Source: Marinifilum flexuosum (lineage in GTDB: Bacteria; Bacteroidota; Bacteroidia; Bacteroidales; Marinifilaceae). From it: a stretch of 64,000 bases of DNA. The position numbers and the translations under genes are program-made. Positions within the stretch are counted from its first letter, which is position 1; every line of letters begins with the position of its first letter. Location of the stretch: the NCBI RefSeq assembly GCF_003610555.1, contig NZ_RAPQ01000008.1:860490-924489 (forward strand), written 5' to 3'. The notes beneath the pieces were generated by a model. It was given only the letters and a program-made list of their open reading frames with translations, made no database searches and was not told the DNA's origin. Positions 26,707-32,693 of the stretch are shown here, piece by piece.

Positions 26707-28197
26707 ATGAAAAAAGGATTATTATATACATTATTGGGGCTTTCTTTATTAGGAGCTTCATGTTCGGACTCTTTCCTTGATGAAGATCCAAGTAATAAGT
26801 TGGGTGTAGAGGGAAGTATTAAAACTGTAATTCAGGCACAATATGCTATTGATGGTGTTTACGATCAAATGTCAAGCCAAGAGTATTGGGGTAACAATTA
26901 TATCTCAAACTTCGATGTAATGGCTGATGATATGCGTGCCAGCGAAAGTGGTCGTTTAGATGATTACTATCGTTATACATTCTATACTGAATCTTCTGAT
27001 GCTGCAATGTGGACTCGTCCATATAGAGCATTAAAAAATGCAGTGTCATTATTAGATGTTATTGATGATGTAGAAGCTGAGGGTGATGATGCTATTGCCG
27101 ATAAAAATGATATTAAAGGACAGGCTTTGGCTCTACGTGCTTTAATTCACTTTGATTTGGTAAGAACTTTTGGTAAGCCTTATACTCATGGTGATGCTGC
27201 TACAGCTCTTGGTGTTCCAATTGTTACAACTAAGGTTAATTTTGATGAGAAGCCTGCTCGTAATACAGTTGAAGAAGTTTACACTCAAGTTATCAAGGAT
27301 TTTGAAGATGCTATCGCATTGTTAAGCTCAGATCCTAACACTGGTAGAATTAACAAATTAGCTGCTAAAGCATTATTGGCTAAAGTATATTTATATAAGG
27401 GCGATATGACAAATGCTCTTGCTTATGCTGAAGAGGTCCTTAGTGAACCTGCTGGAGCAGCAATTATGGCGCGTGAAGATTACGTTTCTGAATGGGGAAA
27501 CCCTAAAATGTCAGAAGCTTTGTTTGAGCTGGTAAATTCATCTGAAGATAATCCAGGGTTAGAGTCTGTAGGTTACCTTTCAGATCCTGATGGTTATGGT
27601 CAGTTTGTAGCAACCGATGATTTTATTAAAAAATTAACTGATTCTGAATATGATATTCGTGGTAAACTGTTGGCAGAAGATGAGTTGTCTACAGAAGATA
27701 AGCCGAGAATGGGACGTGTAATGAAATATCCTGGTAACGGCGGTCCTTCATACACTACTAATATTAGAATCATTCGTACGTCAGAGGTATATTTAATTGC
27801 GGCTGAAGCTGCGTTAGCTAGTGATAAAAATAAAGCTGCTTCTTATTTGAATGCTATCATCACAAGAGCTTATCCAAAAGAGGATATCATTATTAAGGAT
27901 GAAGATACAGAAGAGGATATTATTCTATTTGATTATCCAAGTGATGTTCCTACTGTTACACCAGCAAGTGTTGATCTTGCTAGCATCCTTTATGAGAGAA
28001 GTTTAGAATTAGTTGCAGAAGGTCATAGATTCCACGATTTGGTACGTAATAACATTACTATCCAACGTGGTGATGATTACTGGGGTAATTCTTACAAGGA
28101 TATTGAAATGACTGATCACAAGATCATTCAACCTATTCCTAGAATCGAGCTTGATGCGAATACAAATATGGTTCAAAATCCAGGATATGAATCTTAA
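26707..28197 (+). CDS. SusD/RagB-family surface lipoprotein, second copy
   Basis: 496 residues. Lipobox at LLGASC (Cys19), followed by SDSFLDEDPSNKLG, the typical SusD start. TPR-like helices include ALALRALIHFDLVRTFGKPYT (about 137-157) and AAKALLAKVYLYKGDMTNALAYAEEVL. The C-terminal part has IIRTSEVYLIAAEAALAS and ILYERSLELVAEGHRFHDLVRN, the SusD-type closing helix, and ends IPRIELDANTNMVQNPGYES. It forms the substrate-capturing lid of the second SusC. Confidence 0.94.
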   Translation: MKKGLLYTLLGLSLLGASCSDSFLDEDPSNKLGVEGSIKTVIQAQYAIDGVYDQMSSQEYWGNNYISNFDVMADDMRASESGRLDDYYRYTFYTESSDAAMWTRPYRALKNAVSLLDVIDDVEAEGDDAIADKNDIKGQALALRALIHFDLVRTFGKPYTHGDAATALGVPIVTTKVNFDEKPARNTVEEVYTQVIKDFEDAIALLSSDPNTGRINKLAAKALLAKVYLYKGDMTNALAYAEEVLSEPAGAAIMAREDYVSEWGNPKMSEALFELVNSSEDNPGLESVGYLSDPDGYGQFVATDDFIKKLTDSEYDIRGKLLAEDELSTEDKPRMGRVMKYPGNGGPSYTTNIRIIRTSEVYLIAAEAALASDKNKAASYLNAIITRAYPKEDIIIKDEDTEEDIILFDYPSDVPTVTPASVDLASILYERSLELVAEGHRFHDLVRNNITIQRGDDYWGNSYKDIEMTDHKIIQPIPRIELDANTNMVQNPGYES

Positions 28198-28219
28198 TTA
28201 GAAATTTTAAGATATATTC

Positions 28220-28248
28220 AAGAGGCTACCAAATGGTAGCCTCTTCTT
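28220..28248 (+). terminator. Terminator after the second susD
   Basis: The stem AAGAGGCTACC / GGTAGCCTCTT with loop aaat is followed by a weak T-rich tail (cttgttt), 22 bp after the stop codon. Confidence 0.7.
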
Positions 28249-28662
28249 GTTTGCAATAGTTTTATTGAGGTATCAGAGGAATTAGAGACAATTACTTAAA
28301 TTGTCGAGGTAACTTTATAATAATGTATCAAAATCTTAAATATAGAGTTGGGTGCTGGGTGTGCAGTTCTATTCAAAGGGTGAAAATTATTGACTTTTGG
28401 TCAATTGAAATCAGGCTTATTAAGACTTAATCAACTAAAACTCAGACTGATTTATATACATAAGTTAAGTGTAACTTTTTCTAATACAAACGTTTGCAAA
28501 AAGTAAGCAAAATTTCATATCTTTTCTTGTCTAAAATTGGGGAAACGCTACCTTTACCATGTTAAATAACATGTAAACGGAGGTTTACTTGGTTTAATGA
28601 AATTCAACAGCAATAAACTAAAAAAACAAAAAAATTTAATCTGAGATTAAATTAAAACAGTC
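28249..28662. promoter_or_regulatory. Leader of korAB with several palindromes
   Basis: About 415 bp upstream of korA with no gene. Visible dyads: GACAATT-actta-AATTGTC (28287-28305); CAAACGTTTG (28487-28496), which resembles a small operator; CATGTTA-AA-TAACATG (28558-28573); and right after it GTAAAC-GGAG-GTTTAC (28573-28588). The last two are close enough to form adjacent or competing hairpins in an mRNA leader about 75-105 bases before the start codon. This suggests transcriptional or leader-based control of korAB. No known riboswitch was recognised. Confidence 0.45.
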
Positions 28663-30507
28663 ATGAGTCAAAAGACAAAAGTCATTGAAAAGGAAGAAGT
28701 TGTAATTAGATTCTCTGGTGACTCCGGAGACGGTATGCAGCTTACAGGAACTCAATTTTCCGATACTTCCGCATTATTTGGGAACGATGTAGCTACTTTC
28801 CCGGATTACCCTGCAGAAATTAGGGCTCCGCAAGGAACAGTAGGAGGGGTGTCAGGATTCCAATTACACTTTGGGCATACAGAGGTGAATACACCTGGAG
28901 ATTATGCTGACGTGTTGGTTGCAATGAACCCTGCAGCACTAAAAGCAAACTTGAAATGGGTAAAAGCTAGTGGAACGATCATCGTGAACGAGGATAGTTT
29001 TACTGAACGAAACCTTGAGAAAGCAGGTTACGATTCAGATCCGCTTCAGGATGATAAATTGGCGGATTACAATCTGATTAAGGCTAGAGTCACTTCTTTA
29101 ACTAAAGAGTGTTTGAAAGATTCAGGACTGGATCAGAAAAGTATTCTTCGAAGCAAAAACATGTTTACCTTAGGTATGGTATATTGGATGTTCGATCGTC
29201 CATTGGCGCATACCGAAGAATTTATCGGAAGCAAGTTTAAGAAGCACCCATTAGTTGTAGAAGCTAATAAGAAAGTATTACGCGCTGGTTACAACTTCGC
29301 AAAAACAATTGAAGCATTAGCTTACAATTACAGTGTAGCTCCTGCTAAAATTAAGAAGGGAACCTATCGTAATATTACAGGTAACAAAGCAACAGCTTGG
29401 GGATTAATTGCAGCTGCGGAAAAAGCTGGATTGCCACTATTTTGTGGATCGTATCCTATTACTCCTGCAACTGAAATTTTACAGGAATTAGCAGCTCGTA
29501 AAGATTTGGGTGTAAAAACGTTCCAGGCCGAAGATGAGATTGCTGGTATTTGTACTGCAATTGGAGCTAGTTTCGCAGGTAATTTTGCCGTTACTACAAC
29601 TTCAGGTCCAGGTTTGGCATTGAAGACAGAAGCTGCTGGTTTAGCGGTTATGACTGAGTTACCATTGGTAATTGTAAACGTTCAGCGTGGAGGTCCTTCA
29701 ACAGGTTTGCCAACCAAAACAGAGCAATCAGATTTGATGCAAGCGATTCACGGTAGAAGTGGTGAGTGTCCTATGCCTGTTATTGCGGCTAGTACTCCAT
29801 CAAACTGTTTCGAATATGCATACCGTGCAAGTAAAATTGCATTGGAGCACATGACACCAGTTATTCTTTTAACTGATGGTTTCCTTGCGAATGGTGCAGA
29901 GCCATGGAGAATCCCAAAAATGGCTGATCTTTCTCCAATTACAGTTCCTTTGGCAAAAGAAGGTGATGATTACATGCCATATGCCAGAGATGAAGAGAAA
30001 TTGGCAAGAAAATGGGCTGTTCCTGGAACAAAAGGATTAGAGCATAGAATTGGTGGATTGGAAAAAATGGATGTTACAGGTACTGTATCATACGTTCCGG
30101 AAAATCACCAGGTAATGACAGATATCAGATCTGAAAGAGTTAGAAGAGTAGCTAATTTTATTCCAGATCTTCCTGTTAAAGGCGATGATAATGCAGATGT
30201 GTTAGTTGTAGGATGGGGAGGAACATATGGTCACCTTACAACAGCTGTTCGCGAATTGCAAGCAGATGATAAGAGCATTGCATTGGCGCACTTTAACTAC
30301 ATTTTACCATTGCCAAAGAATACAGAAGAGGTATTAAAGCGTTATAAGAAAGTTGTCGTTTGTGAATTGAACGATGGACAGTTTGCTGAATATTTGAGAA
30401 GCAATTTCCAGGATATTAAATTCGAGCAATACAACAAATTGCAAGGTTTACCATTTACTGTAAAAGAATTGAAAGAGAAGTTTAATCAATTATTGGAGGA
30501 GAAGTAA
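28663..30507 (+). CDS. korA: 2-oxoacid:ferredoxin oxidoreductase subunit alpha (probably 2-oxoglutarate)
   Basis: 614 residues, a fusion of gamma and alpha domains. The N-terminal gamma domain (about 10-195) starts VIRFSGDSGDGMQLTGTQFSDTSALFG and contains FPDYPAEIRAPQGTVGGVSGFQLHFG. The pyrimidine-binding alpha domain (about 215-430) includes FCGSYPITPATEILQELA, FQAEDEIAGICTAIGASFAG and TTTSGPGLALKTEAAGLAVMTELPLVIVNVQRGGPSTGLPTKTEQSDL, a strong KorA/PorA signature. Oxidatively decarboxylates a 2-oxoacid to acyl-CoA, reducing ferredoxin, or runs the reverse reaction. The partner korB begins 2 bp later. 2-oxoglutarate is favoured over pyruvate by domain layout, not proven. Confidence 0.92.
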   Translation: MSQKTKVIEKEEVVIRFSGDSGDGMQLTGTQFSDTSALFGNDVATFPDYPAEIRAPQGTVGGVSGFQLHFGHTEVNTPGDYADVLVAMNPAALKANLKWVKASGTIIVNEDSFTERNLEKAGYDSDPLQDDKLADYNLIKARVTSLTKECLKDSGLDQKSILRSKNMFTLGMVYWMFDRPLAHTEEFIGSKFKKHPLVVEANKKVLRAGYNFAKTIEALAYNYSVAPAKIKKGTYRNITGNKATAWGLIAAAEKAGLPLFCGSYPITPATEILQELAARKDLGVKTFQAEDEIAGICTAIGASFAGNFAVTTTSGPGLALKTEAAGLAVMTELPLVIVNVQRGGPSTGLPTKTEQSDLMQAIHGRSGECPMPVIAASTPSNCFEYAYRASKIALEHMTPVILLTDGFLANGAEPWRIPKMADLSPITVPLAKEGDDYMPYARDEEKLARKWAVPGTKGLEHRIGGLEKMDVTGTVSYVPENHQVMTDIRSERVRRVANFIPDLPVKGDDNADVLVVGWGGTYGHLTTAVRELQADDKSIALAHFNYILPLPKNTEEVLKRYKKVVVCELNDGQFAEYLRSNFQDIKFEQYNKLQGLPFTVKELKEKFNQLLEEK

Positions 30508-30509
30508 TC

Positions 30510-31547
30510 ATGGCAGATACATTATTAAAGCAACCAGCTCCTGAGAAATTGACTCCAAAAGATTTTAAGAGTGATCAGGAAGTAAGATGGTGCCCTGGAT
30601 GTGGTGACCATGGAGTTTTGAATTCGGTACAGAAAGCAATGGCTTTAATGGGAAAACCAAAAGAGAACTTTGCAGTTATTTCTGGTATTGGATGTTCTTC
30701 TCGTTTCCCATATTATATGGATACTTACGGATTCCATTCAATTCATGGTAGAGCAGCTGCTATTGCATCAGGTGCTAAATCGGCAAACCCAGATTTGGAA
30801 ATCCTTCAGGTTTCTGGTGATGGTGATGCATTGGCAATTGGTGGTAACCACTTTATTCATGCTGTACGTAGAAATATTGATATGACCATCTTGTTATTTA
30901 ATAACGAGATTTATGGTTTGACAAAAGGTCAGTATTCGCCTACATCGAAGCACGGAATGGTAACTAAAACATCTCCATTCGGAACCATTGAGCAACCTTT
31001 CCACCCAGCAGAGCTGGCATTGGGAGCTCAATCTAAGTTTTATGCTCGATCAATCGATACCAATATCAAGTTGACTTCTGAAATTCTTTTGGATGCAACA
31101 AAGCACAGAGGAACATCAATTGTTGAGGTTCTTCAGAATTGTGTTATCTATAATGATGGAGCTCACTCTTTAATTACTGATAAGAACACCAAAGAAGAGT
31201 ATCAGTTGGTGCTTCGCCATGGCGAAAGAATGATTTTCGGTAAAGAAAAGAACAAAGGATTGGTAATGGGAGGTAATGGTAAACTAGTTGTTGTTACCAT
31301 TGGTGAACATGGCATTACCGAACAAGATATCTTGATTCACGATGCTCATACTCCAGATCCACACATGCACTGGTTGTTGTCGAACATGACAGCACCTGAG
31401 TATCCTGTGGCACTTGGTGTAATTCGTGATGTTGCAGCCCTTTCTTACGAAGAGAAAATGGTACAGCAAATTAAAGATGTTCAGGAACAATCATCAATCA
31501 AATGTATGGATGATTTGTTGAACAGTGGAGATACTTGGGAAGTTTAA
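30510..31547 (+). CDS. korB: 2-oxoacid:ferredoxin oxidoreductase subunit beta
   Basis: 345 residues, the thiamine-diphosphate-binding subunit. CPGCGDHG at 28-35 supplies two of the cysteines for a [4Fe-4S] cluster; further candidates are Cys62 in GIGCSSRFP and the cysteine in NCVIYND near 204. TPP/Mg2+ motif: GDGDA at 103-107 with NNEIYG at 131-136. GQYSPTS follows as in all KorB/PorB. It starts 2 bp after korA, so the two are translationally linked. No separate ferredoxin-type delta subunit gene is present here, consistent with the two-subunit Kor type. Confidence 0.93.
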   Translation: MADTLLKQPAPEKLTPKDFKSDQEVRWCPGCGDHGVLNSVQKAMALMGKPKENFAVISGIGCSSRFPYYMDTYGFHSIHGRAAAIASGAKSANPDLEILQVSGDGDALAIGGNHFIHAVRRNIDMTILLFNNEIYGLTKGQYSPTSKHGMVTKTSPFGTIEQPFHPAELALGAQSKFYARSIDTNIKLTSEILLDATKHRGTSIVEVLQNCVIYNDGAHSLITDKNTKEEYQLVLRHGERMIFGKEKNKGLVMGGNGKLVVVTIGEHGITEQDILIHDAHTPDPHMHWLLSNMTAPEYPVALGVIRDVAALSYEEKMVQQIKDVQEQSSIKCMDDLLNSGDTWEV

Positions 31548-31575
31548 TAATTTGAATTTTTCAATAGATATATAG

Positions 31576-31606
31576 AAGAGGGGATCGTTGATTCCCTCTT
31601 TTTTTA
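31576..31606 (+). terminator. Rho-independent terminator after korB
   Basis: The stem AAGAGGGGAT / ATTCCCTCTT (one mismatch) with loop cgttg is followed by a T run. Confidence 0.82.
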
Positions 31607-31638
31607 TGCAAGTCTTCAAAATATTAATGAAATAGATA

Positions 31639-31803
31639 ACGGTACTCTGTACCTTAATATTCTTTAAATTATCAATTTATCTATAAATGTCAAGGTGCTC
31701 TGCACCTAGGTAATACTCAATTCAAATTCATCAGAAAAGCAGCAGAGCTGCGTAATATTTATAGTTTGATCATCTAAGAGTCTGCTTAGGTACAGAGTAC
31801 CGT
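31639..31803. mobile_element. Palindromic MITE/REP-like element, copy A (165 bp)
   Basis: Perfect 16-bp terminal inverted repeats: ACGGTACTCTGTACCT (31639-31654) and AGGTACAGAGTACCGT (31788-31803). Each end is itself a small hairpin with a 3-base loop. Two more hairpins lie inside: AGGTGC-TCT-GCACCT (31693-31707) and GCAGC-AGA-GCTGC (31739-31751). The loops are TCT in the left half and AGA in the right half, so the whole element is one large imperfect palindrome. A related copy is at 51445-51604, with similarity reaching beyond the repeats on both sides. No ORF. Both copies follow a terminator. Confidence 0.75.
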
Positions 31804-31883
31804 AACTTTTATTTTTGTTGGTGTTTTCCCTTTAATGATGAATGTTTAAAACGTGAATGTCAATCTTGCTTGATACAAAGAAA

Positions 31884-32132
31884 TTATTCCAAACCGAAAA
31901 TTACTTTCTCCCAACCATCAGGAACCCTAATATCACCCACTGGCAGAGCTTCCCGGATAGCAGGTAAGGTGATATCACCCTGGAAATAGGTGTGCGGATC
32001 ACTAAAGAGCATATAAAGATCGCAAATATCAGTATGCGAATCATTATAAAGCACATGCAGATCACTATAATAGGCATGCGAATCACTAATATGGCCATTA
32101 AGATCCGATCCTGATGGCCATAATGGTGATCT
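31884..32132 (-). other. Start-less open frame through the 21-bp repeat arm (not called as a gene)
   Basis: Read on the minus strand, this stretch is open for 82 codons from one stop to the next and ends in a non-repetitive tail ALPVGDIRVPDGWEKVIFGLE. The repeats translate as seven-residue units such as HAYYSDL, HVLYNDS and HTDICDL. There is no ATG, GTG or TTG at a sensible place near the beginning. It may be a pseudogene tail to which a repeat arm was joined, or a chance open frame caused by stop-free repeats. Confidence 0.3.
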
Positions 32133-32251
32133 TCACAGTTAAAAAGGTGATCCGCATGTAATGAAAAGTGATCTGCATGTGCTTAGATGTGATTCGCATG
32201 ATCATTTAGGTGATCTTTAAAGCAATTTTATTGATTCGCATTAGTATTTTA
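31993..32251. repeat. 21-bp tandem repeats in two inverted arms
   Basis: Left arm 31993-32106: five full units of exactly 21 bp and a partial one, starting at 31993, 32014, 32035, 32056 and 32077 (typical TGCGAATCACTATAATAGGC). Right arm 32126-32251: six units of exactly 21 bp starting at 32126, 32147, 32168, 32189, 32210 and 32231 (typical GTGATCCGCATGTAATGAAA), which are the reverse complement of the left-arm type (GTGATCCGCATG against CATGCGGATCAC). The arms meet around 32107-32125, where ATGGCCAT occurs twice. This is a symmetrical array of at least eleven units around one centre. Confidence 0.85.
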
Positions 32252-32345
32252 GAGGGAATTGAACTCCGATCCATGTCCGGAATATAGTTCCAAACAGTTT
32301 GGAAAGTGCCTAGCTTGTCTTGGAGTTCATTCTCTGGCTTTTTGG
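32252..32345. other. Structured inverted-repeat segment of unknown nature
   Basis: A perfect 17-bp dyad TTCCAAAC-A-GTTTGGAA (32288-32304) is enclosed by an outer stem TGAACTCC (32260-32267) / GGAGTTCA (32322-32329), flanked by GAGGGAAT and TTCTC that can extend the stem with bulges. No gene is read through. It could be a structured RNA or a decayed mobile palindrome. The remaining 32346-32560 stretch shows nothing recognisable. Confidence 0.35.
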
Positions 32346-32561
32346 AAACTTTCTTTAAGTATTAACCAGTCAGGCTATATTTTGGCACGAGATACCTTAC
32401 TTCTTATTTGTTAAAAACAGATTTATAGCTATCCGGTTTATCGAGATTTTCTCTAGTCTATGCGTATATTTTAGTTTTTACAGAATTGATGACGATATAG
32501 TCAAATCTCACTTTACAGAAAACCATAAAATATTAGTATTTTATACAGCCAATTAAACGCA

Positions 32562-32569
32562 TATATTTG
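32562..32569 (+). promoter_or_regulatory. Candidate -7 promoter box for the PEP/pyruvate-binding gene
   Basis: TATATTTG, matching TAnnTTTG, with TTTT about 19 bp upstream. It predicts a leader of roughly 115 bases before the start codon at 32694. Confidence 0.45.
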
Positions 32570-32693
32570 TAAAATTAATTACCATTGTAGTTTGAAAAAT
32601 TACTGATATTGAAGTTGTCCAACAGACCATTAAGATTAGTAACTTTGTAATAGAATAGAGAAACAACAACACTAAATAAATTAGCTAAAGAAT

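Noticed and set aside
31901-32098. Short open frame on the minus strand (VIRMPIIVICMCF...)
   Set aside because: It is another frame of the 21-bp repeat arm, with hydrophobic repeats and no conserved motif.
32251-32280. tRNA/tmRNA-like T-arm (GGAGTTCAATTCC read on the minus strand)
   Set aside because: No acceptor stem, anticodon arm or CCA end could be fitted. The bases instead pair with GGAGTTCA at 32322.
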